Below are positions 44,186 through 54,699 of a stretch of DNA of 64,000 nucleotides, piece by piece. The stretch lies in NCBI GenBank assembly GCA_007570785.1, contig ML662442.1, positions 35,165,818 through 35,229,817 of the forward strand. Direction: 5' to 3'. The notes under the pieces were generated by a model that saw only the letters and a list, made by a program, of their open reading frames with translations, did no database searches and was not told the DNA's origin. Position 1 is the first letter of the stretch; every line of letters begins with the position of its first letter. This DNA comes from Antilocapra americana. Lineage: Eukaryota; Chordata; Mammalia; Artiodactyla; Antilocapridae. A program made the position numbers and the translations under genes.

Positions 44186-45614
44186 TATGCATAAGGCTGC
44201 TAGGGATTTTGCATTTTCATCCTGGTCATGCTCTACATGACTGATCAGGAAACTTATCTGTCCTTTTACTTTGCTAAGAAAAATTTTATAGTTTTTTTTT
44301 TCTAGTGTGCATTGTTTATTTCAAAGCTGCACTTAAGTTTGAGTGGCCTCAGAATTTGAGTGTCCTCAAACATAATGAAATATGTTCACTCTGTTACCAG
44401 TAGTAAACATTCACATTTCAAATAATATTTATCACATTTGTCAGAATTATTACTTTTTACTTGGTACTTTATGACAATAAATAAGATTCAGGCTGGTTAA
44501 TTCATTTTGTCCTCACATCTATCTCAAGAAATGTGGCTGATTTCATCACACTCACCACTACTTCTAACATTTTCATCACAAATTTCATCTTCTCTAAACT
44601 TAAAAATGTCTTCTCTATAATGGTTAATAAAAATCTATCATGGAGCTCTATTTAAAACTTTGCATATTAATGCATTCTTCCCACACCTAATAATTCCTAA
44701 TAATTTTGCACATTTGTGTGGAAATAGGGTTTTAATGAGCTACAGAGATGTGAAACCAGATGTGTCTGCTATATACACACAAAAAAGCACAGAGAACCAT
44801 TCTGCAGAGAATTGGAGAAAGAACTAGCTTTTCATGGAAAAACAGGCGAGAAACCATATGGTCTCAGTGGAAAAGAGATTAAAACAATAAGTGCCTTAGA
44901 TGCTGACAACTCTGTGGTTTCCTGTATCATCTTTCCTGAGACTAGATAGCACTTTCTGCCCTTGGGTTCTAGGAGATAGTTTAATATCCTAACAATAAAT
45001 ACTCATTTTTTTCCTAAAGTAACTCAAGTAGATTATGGTTACTTGTAATCCAATGAACCTCTTCTAAAATAATTTCTGACTGACCTTTGTGTTTGATTAG
45101 GTTAACTGGATGGTTATGAGCACACAACCTAAAATTAAATCAGTTTTTGTATCCTGAGAGTACGAAGCCTTTTAAGAGTCATTGGCACAAAGCTCCACTA
45201 TTTTAATAATAAAATATTTCAATCTAGGCAATAGCCACCCACGGAAAAAGAAACCTAATGGCAAAGTTGGGAAAACTGACATATAAAATGAATACAGCCA
45301 ACATACAGGGTTACTGAAATTTTTATAGGGATGAAGCCAAGAGAAATCTCAGGAATCCTCTGATACTTTCGAAAGACTGGTGTAGATTTATCACATAAAA
45401 ATCCTAAATTCAGGAAAACTGAAAGCCAGAGACATCAATTCTGATAATCAATGCAAGATTTCACCATAAGTTCCTTAAGGTCCTGGCAACACTACAACTG
45501 CCTATGGCCATGCACCCCTCTCGTCCAAGAAATCAGGGTAGATGTGTACCATATGTGCAACTCTTGACAAAATCAGGCTTACAAGTCTATTTTGGAAACA
45601 TATCATTAACCACT
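44186..45614. other. AT-rich unique sequence
   Basis: No element or exon recognised over 1.4 kb. Confidence 0.4.
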
Positions 45615-45641
45615 GGATATATATATATATATATATATATT
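45615..45641. repeat. (TA)n microsatellite
   Basis: An uninterrupted run of about 12-13 TA units. Confidence 0.95.
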
Positions 45642-45644
45642 TTT

Positions 45645-46610
45645 AATCACAGCACATGTTGTCCTAATATAAAAAAAAGAATTCTACAATGAAATATACA
45701 GTGTATTCAGTAAAACCAGAGAAAATATAACTAGCAAAAAGCCTAATCATATTGATGTTTAAGTATAGAAATCAGTGTCCACTTCCATTCTCAGAGCTAA
45801 TAGTGCTGTTATATAAAACCTTTACATTAAATAAAGTATTCTCAAATTACCTGCACATGTTAGACCCAAATAAACATTACTTCATTTTCTTTCCCCCCAG
45901 TCTTTAGATGAAAGATTAGCAAAACTCTTTAGAGGATAGAGATTAGAGTTTAGGTTTCCCCAATATGAAAAATATACTTGGCTGGTGAAAGAACTGGCAA
46001 AAATAAATAAATGAAAAGCCAAATTTATAAACATGACTTTGTAATTAAGCCCCTTCCTTAAAATAATCAGATTGTTTTAAAGTTATACTCTCATATTCAA
46101 ACTTAACTGATTCTCATCTTTATGGAAATTGAACTTAACTCCAAAACTTCAAGATATGACTGTGAATTTGTGTGTGTTTTCTTCTAATGGTACTAATCCC
46201 TTGTCTTTAGTCATGATCTCTAATGCTAGTTGGAGGAATCTCTCCAAAGTACATAGCCTTAGGTATTACTTAAGGAAATTATGTTAACTCACAGTTCTGA
46301 TTTTAATTATTTTTAATCTATAATCACATTACCCATTTGAAGTCATATTAATTCCAAGAATGTGACTTTTGGAAAAAAACTTTGACTATATATATGGAAA
46401 AAGGATTTTTTAATTTGATATCAAAGTGTTCAATCTGTAACATTATGTTATGAAAGTCATTGCACGTTTGAAAGCAGTAAGCCCTTCCTTCCCTGGGATT
46501 CCAACTCAGAGATATATGGAATAATGCACACTTGGGACAGAGAACTATTTTGCAATATGAAAATAATTATGGATAGAAGAGTCCATGAAGAAAATAAACT
46601 CCAATGATTC

Positions 46611-46612
<2 letters not shown>
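45645..46612. other. Unique sequence
   Basis: No element recognised. Confidence 0.4.

Positions 46613-46613
<1 letters not shown>

Positions 46614-46641
<28 letters not shown>
46614..46641. repeat. (TA)n microsatellite
   Basis: A run of about 13-14 TA units ahead of 'tttaaagaaatag'. Confidence 0.95.
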
Positions 46642-46642
<1 letters not shown>

Positions 46643-46644
<2 letters not shown>

Positions 46645-47914
46645 AAGAAATAGAAAGTATTTGGAGACAATCCAGTTTTTTTGCAGGAAGGGCCCACTTG
46701 GCTATTCTACCACCTAAGAATGATTAGCCATTCAAGCCAGTACCCATCCAAACAATGTCCTAGCTCCTGGTTTACAGCATCACACTGGATATGAGAGGAG
46801 ATGGAGTAGGGTTGATGAGTTAGTTGAATGCAATTTCATGAAGTTCAATTCAATGACAATGAAAATTCCAAAAACTGGTGTCATTCCCAAACCAGCCCCT
46901 TTCTGGTCCATTTTGGCTCTCATTTAGTAGGTCTACTTCTGCTCAGAAATTTCTAGATATCCTAGAAGCCATAGACACAGTCTTGTTGGAACCACATCAG
47001 ATTTCAGAAAACCTCTTGGATCAACTAACTGGTATCCAAATTTTATGCAAGAACATATACTATGCTGGTCTCAGGCTTCAAAAATGCCCTAAAAAGTGAA
47101 ATGACAACTAACTAACATCTTCTCCAACAATCTTATTTATATTAATAATTTGCTAATGAAATAGATAGTAAAAATATTTTGTTCAAATTAAGAACCTTGC
47201 TTGTTATTATCATCTGAATTATAGCAACGTAAGCTCGTGTCCTTTCTCAAACTCATGATGACTTCCAAAAGAAGGCTGTCACTTGGTCTAGTTCTGAACA
47301 CATTATTTCCAGCCTAGTTGAAGCCACCCTTCATATTGGTTGTGGTATAAAATTTAATTTAAACATTGACCCAAATTATAGACTACCTTGACTCCCCAGA
47401 ATTCAGTGCATCTCTAAGTTGCCCACAGTACTTGTCTTATAAAAATAATTAAACAAGGAAAAAGAAAAACCAATCAGTTCCATGTTATATAATTTTGACA
47501 TACTCTCGTGAAAAAACTCACTTTATTGAAGTCAGCATTTTATTTAAACTATCATGTTTATTTTCAATGATTCATGTTTTTCCTCATGAAAATGAAATCA
47601 TAACTTGGGGCTAGCTATGGTGCTTCTTCCTGGAATTTAGATATTAAAAGGCAGGGCCCTAAAGGGTCTCATTCATCCAGGCAAAGTGTGTATTAAAGTC
47701 AAATATTTTCTGTGATAGTTCACTATTAAGCACTGCCTTTTGGAAGTAAGTCCATGTCGTGGGTTATTCTCACCAGAGAATGTGAATGGTACACACATAG
47801 AATGATAATAGTGGTTATAACAAAGCAGTTCTACTCAGTTACTTAGTGCCAATTTTGTGGTGTGCCATTTTTTAAATAGAATTTTTAATCATTAGAAGTT
47901 GATCCTATTATATG
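46643..47914. other. Unique sequence
   Basis: No repeat recognised. A 73-codon frame at 46878-47099 has a non-repetitive composition, but no domain I know and no supporting splice signals. I do not call it a gene. Confidence 0.4.
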
Positions 47915-48001
47915 ATTTACTTGACCAAGCACTGAGAGTATTTTCCTGATAGTTCAAGTTGTCAGAATTCTGCAGTCATACTATTTTATTTTAATTTGGC
48001 T
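47915..48001. repeat. Local duplication, first copy
   Basis: 'atttacttgaccaagcactg' through 'agttcaagttgtcagaattc' and 'tcatactattttatttta' recurs at 49111-49192 in the same orientation with roughly one difference in eight bases. Confidence 0.85.
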
Positions 48002-48071
48002 TCTTTGGGGATACAGATTTGTAAACATTAGTTATACTGGTAATAAGGCAACCTGGGTTGAGACAGATCCA

Positions 48072-48155
48072 TAGTTCTCAAAATTGAGTGTTCATTAAAG
48101 TGCCTGAAGGGCTTATCAAAACACAAATGCTGAATAATTTTTTCAATAGGTCTGA
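48072..48155 (+). mobile_element. MER5A DNA transposon, first part
   Basis: 'agttctcaaaattgagtgtt', 'gggcttatcaaaacacaaat' and 'aataggtctga' match MER5A (hAT-Charlie non-autonomous). Cut by a BovB and resumed at 48651. Confidence 0.85.
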
Positions 48156-48650
48156 CAGCATATTAAAAAGCAGAGACATTACTTTGCCAACAAAGGTCCA
48201 TCTAGTCAAAATTATGGCTTTTCCAGTAGTCATATATGGATGTGAGAGTTGGATTATAAAGAAAGCTGAGCGCTGAAGAACTGATGCTTTTGAACTGTGG
48301 TGTTGGAGAAGACTGTTGAGGGTCCCTTGGACTACAAGGAGATCCAACCAGTCCATCCTAAAAGAGATCAGTCCTGGGTGTTCATTGGAAGGACCAATGT
48401 TGAAGCTGAAACTCCAGTACTTTGGCCACTTGATGTGAAGAGCTAACTCATTTGAAAATACCCTGATGCTGGGAAAGATTGAGGCCAGGAGGAGAAGGGG
48501 AGGAGAGAGGATGAGATGGTTGGATGGTATCACCGACTCAATGAACATGAGTTTGAGTAAACTCCAAGAGTTGGTGATGGACAGGGAGGCCTGGCGTGCT
48601 GCGGTTCATGGGGTTGCAAAGAGTCAAACACAACTGAGAGACTGAACTGA
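48156..48650 (+). mobile_element. BovB copy 10, 3' end, plus strand
   Basis: From 'cagcatattaaaaagcagag' to 'agagactgaactga'. The MER5A is continuous across the insertion, with a 4-bp TSD 'ctga' at 48152-48155 and 48647-48650. About 490 bp, 5'-truncated. Confidence 0.94.
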
Positions 48651-48715
48651 GGTGGAACCTGAGAATTTACATTTCTAATGAGTTCCCAGGGATCACACTT
48701 TGAGAGTCTCTGAGG
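48651..48715 (+). mobile_element. MER5A DNA transposon, second part
   Basis: 'ggtggaacctgagaatttac', 'atttctaatgagttcccagg' and 'gatcacactttgagagtctc' complete the MER5A to its terminal inverted repeat. Confidence 0.88.
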
Positions 48716-48792
48716 TAGAGGGCACATATCATCATAAACTTTTAAGAGAACCCTGGGGAAAATTGTGAAACAAATTTTCAGAAGAGAATTTT

Positions 48793-49000
48793 AGGTAACT
48801 TCCCTCATAGCTCAGTTGGTAAAGAATCTGCCTGCAATGCAGGAGACCTGGGTTCGATTCCTGGGTTGGGAACATCCTCTGGAGAAGGAAATGGCAACCC
48901 ACTTCAGTGTGCTAGCCTGGAAAATCCCGTGGACAGGGGAGCCTGGCAGGCTACAGTCCATGGGGTAGTGAGAGTCGGACATGATTTAGTGACTAAACCA
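48793..49000 (+). mobile_element. Bov-tA SINE
   Basis: 'taacttccctcatagctcag', 'ttggtaaagaatctgcctgc', 'ctgggttcgattcctgggtt' (well-kept B box) to 'tgagagtcggacatgattta'. Full length, low divergence. Confidence 0.95.
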
Positions 49001-49110
49001 TTATCTAAATTTCAAGGTTGCCTAGTTATGAAAATATGGAATGCCTAGTTAAGCTGAATGTCAGATAAATAAAAGATGAATTTTTAGCATAAGTATGTCC
49101 CATATACAAC

Positions 49111-49192
49111 ATTTATTTGACCGAGCACTAAGAGTATTTTCCTGATAGTTCAAGTTGTCAGAATTCCATCCTCATACTATTTTAATTTGACT
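49111..49192. repeat. Local duplication, second copy
   Basis: 'atttatttgaccgagcacta' through 'agttcaagttgtcagaattc' and 'catactattttaatttgact' matches 47915-48001. It lies between the complementary arms of the repeat above. Confidence 0.85.
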
Positions 49193-49228
49193 TTATATTG
49201 AGAAATAGACATTGTTTATCTGTAATCC

Positions 49229-49239
49229 AAATTTAACTG
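49229..49239. repeat. TSD of twin-primed L1_BT, left
   Basis: 'aaatttaactg', repeated at 50468-50478. The leading A residues are ambiguous with the A-tail on the right; 'tttaactg' is secure. Confidence 0.9.
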
Positions 49240-49631
49240 TGTTTGTTAGCCATTTTTATGTCTTCTTTGGAGAAATGTCTGTTAAGTTCTTTGGCCCACT
49301 TTTTGATTGGGTCGTTTATTTTCCTAGAATGGAGCTGCAGGAGTTGCTTGTATGTTTTTGAGATTAATTGTTTGTCCGTTGCTTCATTGGCTATTATTTT
49401 CTCCCATTCTGAAGGCTGTCTTTTCACCTTGCTTATAGTTTCCTTTGCTGTGCAGAAGCTTTTAATTTTAATTAGGTCCCATTTGTTTATTCGTGCTTTT
49501 ATTTCCAATATTCTGGGAGGTGGGTCACGTAGGATCCCGCTTTGGTTTATGTCAGAGAGTGTTTTCCCAACGTTATCCTCTAGGAGTTTTATAGTTTCTG
49601 GTCTTATGCTTAGATCTTTGATCCATTTTGA
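49240..49631 (-). mobile_element. Inverted 5' segment of L1_BT insertion
   Basis: Antisense L1 ORF2: 'tttttatgtcttctttggag', 'gtcgtttattttcctagaat', 'ggtgggtcacgtaggatccc', 'gatctttgatccattttgag'. In L1 order it lies immediately upstream of the sense segment that follows; only a few bases are lost at the junction. This is the twin-priming signature. Confidence 0.95.
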
Positions 49632-49635
49632 GTGA
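49240..49635 (-). pseudogene. L1 ORF2p fragment in the inverted segment
   Basis: On the minus strand the inverted segment keeps an open ORF2 frame (within 49233-49679) with [20 protein letters not shown], then [40 protein letters not shown] and [20 protein letters not shown]. It lies between the RT thumb and the Cys-rich C-terminus. The open frame agrees with a young insertion, although the inversion splits the protein into two strands. Confidence 0.85.
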
Positions 49636-50467
49636 TGCTCAACATCACTCATTATCAGAGAAATGCAAATCAAAACCACAATGAGATATCACTTTACACC
49701 AGTCAGAATGGCTGCAATCCAAAAATCTACAAGTAATAAATGCTGGAGAGGATGTGGAGAAAAGGGAACTCTCTTACACTGTTGGTGGGATTGCAAACTA
49801 GTACAGCCACTGTGGAAAACAGTGTGGAGATTCCTTAAAAAACTGCAAATAGTCCTGCCATATGACCCAGCAATCCCACTGCTGGGCATATACACCAAGG
49901 AAACCAGAATTGAAAGAGCCACGTGTACCCCAATGTTCATCGCTGCTTTATTTACAATAGCCAGGACATGGAAGCAACCTAGATGCCCATCAACTGACGA
50001 ATGGATAAGAAAGCTGTGGTACATATACACAATGGAATATTACTCAGCATTAAAAAAAAATTCATTTGAATCAGTTCTACTCAGGTGGACGAAACTGGAG
50101 CCCATTATCCAGAGTGAAGTAAGCCAGAAGCAAAAACAACAATACAGTATATTAACGCATATATATGGAATTTAGAAAGACGGTAACGAGAACCCAGCAT
50201 GCGAGACAGCAAAAGGAACACAGATGTATAGAAGAGACTCGTGGACTCTGTGGATGAGGGCAAGGGTGGGATGATATGGGAGAATGGCATTGAAACATGT
50301 TAATTATCATATGTGTAATCAATCGCCAGCCCAGGATTGATGCTCAGGGCTAGTGCAATGAGATTTCCTGGGGGGGAGGGAGGAGGGAGGGGGGTTCTGG
50401 AGGGGGAGCATATGTAAACCCATGGTGATATCATGTCATTGTTTGGCAAAACTAATAAAAAAAAAAA
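49632..50467 (+). mobile_element. Sense 3' segment of L1_BT insertion
   Basis: From 'gatgctcaacatcactcatt' through the ORF2 stop near 50175, the 3' UTR ('gacggtaacgagaacccagc', 'aatcgccagcccaggattga', G-tract 50370-50407) and an A-tail from about 50456. The right TSD follows at once. Confidence 0.96.
49663..50175 (+). pseudogene. L1 ORF2p C-terminus with intact Cys motif
   Basis: A 170-codon uninterrupted frame ending at the natural ORF2 stop. The stretch [18 protein letters not shown] fits the L1 cysteine-rich pattern CX3CX7HX4C exactly. It is followed by [40 protein letters not shown] and [17 protein letters not shown]. The longest clean piece of L1 protein here. The 5' part of ORF2 is in the inverted segment, so no functional protein can result. 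The first Met is internal to ORF2. Confidence 0.9.
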
Positions 50468-50478
50468 AAATTTAACTG
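50468..50478. repeat. TSD of twin-primed L1_BT, right
   Basis: 'aaatttaactg', followed by 'gatgtcctgtac', the continuation of the interrupted old repeat. Confidence 0.9.
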
Positions 50479-50515
50479 GATGTCCTGTACTTTTTCCCTC
50501 TGAATCTAGCATCCT

Positions 50516-51355
50516 TAACCCATATAGAAGTATCAGCAAATTGTTCTTTGGGTATAAATTGTATATCTTAAAATTATTAAGCTCTCATGCTGTTTTGCTC
50601 CATTGCCCCGGTATATACCACAGTTTTTCTCTCATCTTTCCACTGGACACAACAGCAAAGCTTTTGAGGCCGTGGAGAGATGTGGGGTTCCTTTAGCTTC
50701 CATTGAGTCCTCAGAGAGGACCTGGACAAAAGAACTCACAACTTTTGGAGTGAGAAGTGTTCATATTCTCACTGGAAATGCTTAGGGGCACAATGATTCC
50801 TCAAAACTATGTGGAAAGTAGAAGAAACAAATCACTAGAAGCAGGAGAGTTCCACTCACCAAAAACGTCCCACAGAATCTAGTACCACACACACAGAAAA
50901 GACTCTACTTTTCCACAGCTCTGTGTGTCAGGAGGCGTGTGGTCATGTGGTCCCTCCAGGACTCATAGGGCATCTGGCAGAGCTAGACAACTGGGGAGGG
51001 AGGGAGAGGAGAGGAAGACAATTAGAGGAGGAATAAATGAGAGAGAGAGAGAGTACAGAATTTGTTTTCTTTGTGTGTTCTGTGAGGATGAAACTTTGAA
51101 ATCACATTTAGGAAAAAAATAAAAAATCTGGGGAACTTCCTGTAGGTTACAGTACGTACAACCACAAGCAGCCCCTTTGAAGAAAACTAGTTGCAGTGAT
51201 TAACATTATACATTCCATTTGCCATCTTTTTCTTCTCTATATACAATTTCAGTCAGTCAGTCCTAGGTTTATTTAAAGTAGAATTGAGTGTATAAACCTG
51301 TTATAATGGAGTGGGAGGTGGAAGTTGTCAAGAATTTTGCCCCTAAATCCCCTCA
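50516..51355. other. Unique sequence
   Basis: No element recognised. A short (ga)n run is at 51040-51054. Confidence 0.4.
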
Positions 51356-51356
51356 C

Positions 51357-51391
51357 TATGTGCTGTGCTGTGCTGTGCTGTGCTGTGCTGT
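51357..51391. repeat. (TGTGC)n pentanucleotide array
   Basis: Six to seven TGTGC units directly abutting a minus-strand SINE; it is the expanded SINE tail ((GCACA)n on the SINE strand). Confidence 0.95.
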
Positions 51392-51515
51392 GCTTAGTCA
51401 CTCAGTCATGTCTGACTTTTTGCAATCCTATGGACTGTAGCCAGCCAGGCTTCTCTGTCCATGAGAATTCTCCAGGCAAGAATAATGGAGTGGGTTGCCA
51501 TGTCCTCCTTCACTC
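51392..51515 (-). mobile_element. BOV-A2/Bov-tA-type SINE, minus strand
   Basis: 'ttagtcactcagtcatgtct', 'gactgtagccagccaggctt' and 'gagaattctccaggcaagaa' to 'tgggttgccatgtcctcctt'. It lacks the tRNA-like head. Confidence 0.92.
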
Positions 51516-51539
51516 TGCTATATGTTAAATTAAAACAGG

Positions 51540-51682
51540 TATTCTTAAACTTGATTGGACATTGGAATTATCCAAGAAACTCAAAAAATAATAAATAAAT
51601 TATAAGTATATCAAAAACCTATCTTCAAAGATTTAATTGGTTTGGAGTGGTATTGGACAGCCATGGTTTACAAGTAATGAAT
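51540..51682 (+). mobile_element. MER5-like hAT remnant
   Basis: 'ggtattcttaaacttgattg', 'gacattggaattatccaaga', 'gatttaattggtttggagtg' and 'agccatggtttacaagtaat' follow the order of an MER5-type element (trait: attggaatcacctgg and gatttaattggtctggggtg). Confidence 0.55.
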
Positions 51683-53689
51683 TAAACTGATCACATTGCC
51701 CAAGAATATGTCAAACTGCTGGATAACTGAACAAAAGACAGAGCCAGTAAGCCCCCAACCAAAATGATTATTGCAATAACAGCAGCAGTTCAAAGGAATA
51801 TCATAGAGATATCACTGAAAATAGGATTTCAACTTTTGAGGAATGCTGTCAGAATTGTAGAACTTACCAGAGAACCAAATTTAGGCAATGGTATGTGAGT
51901 TTACCAAGTATAGGAAATCTATAGAAAATTCCCCATGGAATCACAAACTGAAATTATGTCTAATTGTTTCCCCATCCTCCATAGCTACCTGGTTTCTATA
52001 GAAACTGGGTGGTAGGAAGAGGTTAACTTCTGATTTGCTCATTTTGTTAAAGCCATCCACCCTCAGCTCCACCAGCTAAACTGGATCCCCAGGATTAGTC
52101 ACAACCCAGAGTCTTGAATTAAGAGGCCTTGAATCTTCTGCTATAGACTAAATGCAAACACAAACTTGAGCGATGCAAGAGAAAAAACTTGAACCATGTT
52201 ATAACATGTCATAGAAACATTACACAGTTGGATAAATGTAAAGGCAAAGATGGGCTGCCATTTATGTGAAAGGCCATGCACTGCGAGTTTATATAGATTC
52301 AAAGTCCTAAAAACAAGTATTTCTGAGTAGGATCATCTCACTGTCCAAAAAGGAGGACACTGTCAAAATTTCAATGACTAGGATACATACCCTGTTCACA
52401 GTAAGAGTTGAACTATACCAGCAAGACTCCCTGCTCCAAATCAGTGGAAAGAGACTTAGAGGCTCAGAAGCTTAGCTCATATAAGGATAATTTACAGATA
52501 GAAACTGGTAAACAACATTAAATGGCATGGTCACCCTAAATAGTTCCTAAAATTCTCATTTATAACAGAATCAATTAGAGGAGAGGGAAATGGAAGTAAT
52601 TTAATCAGACATCATGAAGAAAGACATAAATGGAAACCAGGTTTGAGACATCATGGTATTTTTAGAGAAAAAAGAAGTAATACAAGTATGTACCTTAAAG
52701 ATAGAAAGCCAACAGGTTGGTCTCAGTCCCTGGAGATAAGAAAGTACCCCAATCTTGGTTGAAGATGATCCATAAATTTGATTCTCATATGAATAGTATA
52801 GTAGTACAGTGCTAGATTACTGCCTTTGTCCTCTTACCTCCTAGAATTTTTTAGACTCCAAAGTGCTTAGGATAAAACTGGAACTTGCCCCAACTTTACT
52901 TTGGTAGTGACAAAGATATAAATTTACTGTCTAATTGACCCAAAGCATCTTTTCCTACTATAACCAAAAAAGTCAACCTTGGTATAGAGAAGCTTAAATC
53001 TCCATGTTTTCCCCTCTCTCAGCCCTAAGGTTTGAACATGGAAATCTGAAGGCCATACTCTGATCATGGCACAATCTCCAGAGTTCCCAAAAGGAATCAG
53101 ATTCAGTTAGAAGGAGAGAGAAAGAGAGGGAATGTGCTCTAAGTAAAAGGAGTCCCAAGGCGATCTAAACAAATATTCACTCAATGAGAAAGATCTCAAA
53201 TATGTGTAACGCTGAAATGAAATTGAGGACTGTATTCACCAGCAATTTCGTATGAGAATTTCACATACGAAAGTAATCAGCATGAAGCAAAGAGCCCTTT
53301 GTGACTTTGAACATGGAGTCACCTGGTTCCCTAGCCATCTTAGAAATTCAATCCATGAGGGGTCAGAAGCATGAATCTCAGTGGCTGCTTGTGGCCAGAA
53401 AGTGATGTAATGTGACATAGTGTATGTGGAGGGCAGGAAAGGAAAAAGTAAGGAAATGAGTCATCATTTCATAAACATGAGAAAATCAGAGGTATTTCTA
53501 GCTACTGTCCCTTGTAGGAAACTTCATGGAAAGGATATGATTTCAGGGAAGCATTATGTATAATCTAAATAAAACCATCATGTATGGTTTGTATAAACCC
53601 AAAAATCAGTCCCTTTAAAAAGATAAACTATAAAGATATCAACGTTATTCTTTCAGGTTGCTGGACTGTGGTTGTATATATGTTATTAA
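51683..53689. other. Unique sequence
   Basis: 2 kb without a recognised repeat or exon. Confidence 0.4.
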
Positions 53690-53770
53690 CACCTTCATTC
53701 AGTCAGTCATTCATACACTCAAAAGTAATCCTTGAGTTCCACTATGAACTAGGCACTATTTAGGGACTTT
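53690..53770 (-). mobile_element. L2 terminus, minus strand
   Basis: 'ttcattcagtcagtcattca' and 'ttccactatgaactaggcac' fit an antisense L2 end. Diverged. Confidence 0.5.
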
Positions 53771-54173
53771 TTAATATGTGATTTTTCTACAGAGAACGTG
53801 ATGAATGAGTGTCCAAGATTTATTAGGATTATGTAATAAGGAGACAAATAAATCTGCTGATTATATTCTACATAAGCACACTGAAGGCTGGCTTTTTTTC
53901 ATGAATCTATAACAGTTATGAAAACAACCATATGTAAATTTTTCAGTCTATTGTACCACCTGGGGGAGAAAAAAATTTTTGAAACTATATAATTATCTGT
54001 TCACATTTGGAAAGAATCTTTAGAAAGCATATGACTTAATTCCTCTGAAGGAGACACCATGTTCCAGGACAAAAAAAAAAAAGTAATGCACCATGCTGTA
54101 GGACAAAAAAGAAAGTTCTATACAGAGGTTTTCTCTAAAAATAATGTTGAAATCAATTAAGTGGTTTAAAAGT
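53771..54173. other. Unique sequence
   Basis: Contains an imperfect direct repeat 'caccatgttccaggacaaaaaa' type unit at 54055-54076 and 54089-54110, separated by an A-rich stretch. Confidence 0.5.
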
Positions 54174-54183
54174 AGAGAATTCA
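54174..54183. repeat. TSD of BovB copy 11, left
   Basis: 'agagaattca', repeated perfectly at 56394-56403. Its last bases overlap the TTCAG-type BovB end. Confidence 0.87.
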
Positions 54184-54699
54184 GTTCAGTTCAGTTCAGT
54201 CACACAGTCATTCTCCGACTCTTTGTGACCTCATGGACTGCAGCACACCAGATTTCCCTCTCCATCATCAACTCGTGGAGTTTACTCAAATTCATGTCCA
54301 TTGAATCAATGATGCCATCCAACCATCTCATCCTCTGCTGTCCCCTTCTCCTCCAGCCTTCAATCTTTCCCAGAATTAGGGTCTTTTCAAATGAGTCATT
54401 TCTTTGCATCGATTGGGAAAACTATTGGAGTTTCAGTTTCAGCAACAGTCCTTCCGATGAATATTCAGGACTGATTTCCTTTAGGATGGACTGGTTGGAT
54501 CTCCTTGCAGTCCAAGGGACTCTCAAGAGTCTTCTCCAACACCACAGTTCAAAAGCATCAATTCTTCAGCATTCAGCTTTCTTTAGAGTTCAATTCTCAC
54601 ATCCATACATGACTACTGGAAAATCCATAGCTTTGACTAGATGGACCTTTGTTGGCAAAGTAATGTCTCTGCTTTTTAATATGTTGTCTAGGTTGTTAT

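Larger units (their letters stand above)
49018..49239. mobile_element. Old repeat with complementary arms
   Basis: Left arm 'tagttaagctgaatgtcaga' near 49048 is complementary, with several mismatches, to 'tctgtaatccaaatttaact' near 49220. After the L1 insertion the right end continues at 50471 with 'tttaactggatgtcctgtac'. This resembles a palindromic mammalian repeat whose trait is 'aactgggcatcctgtatttt'. Family not assigned. Confidence 0.4.

Noticed and set aside
46878..47099. 73-codon frame with non-repetitive composition
   Set aside because: No recognisable domain, no splice or promoter context; length within chance expectation for 64 kb.
48793..49000. tRNA gene (good A and B box-like sequences)
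   Set aside because: It is the tRNA-Glu-derived head of a Bov-tA SINE with its full SINE body; no cloverleaf or mature tRNA end.
51357..51391. Tandem array as a CRISPR-like or satellite start
   Set aside because: Five-base units at the end of a SINE; a microsatellite from the SINE tail.
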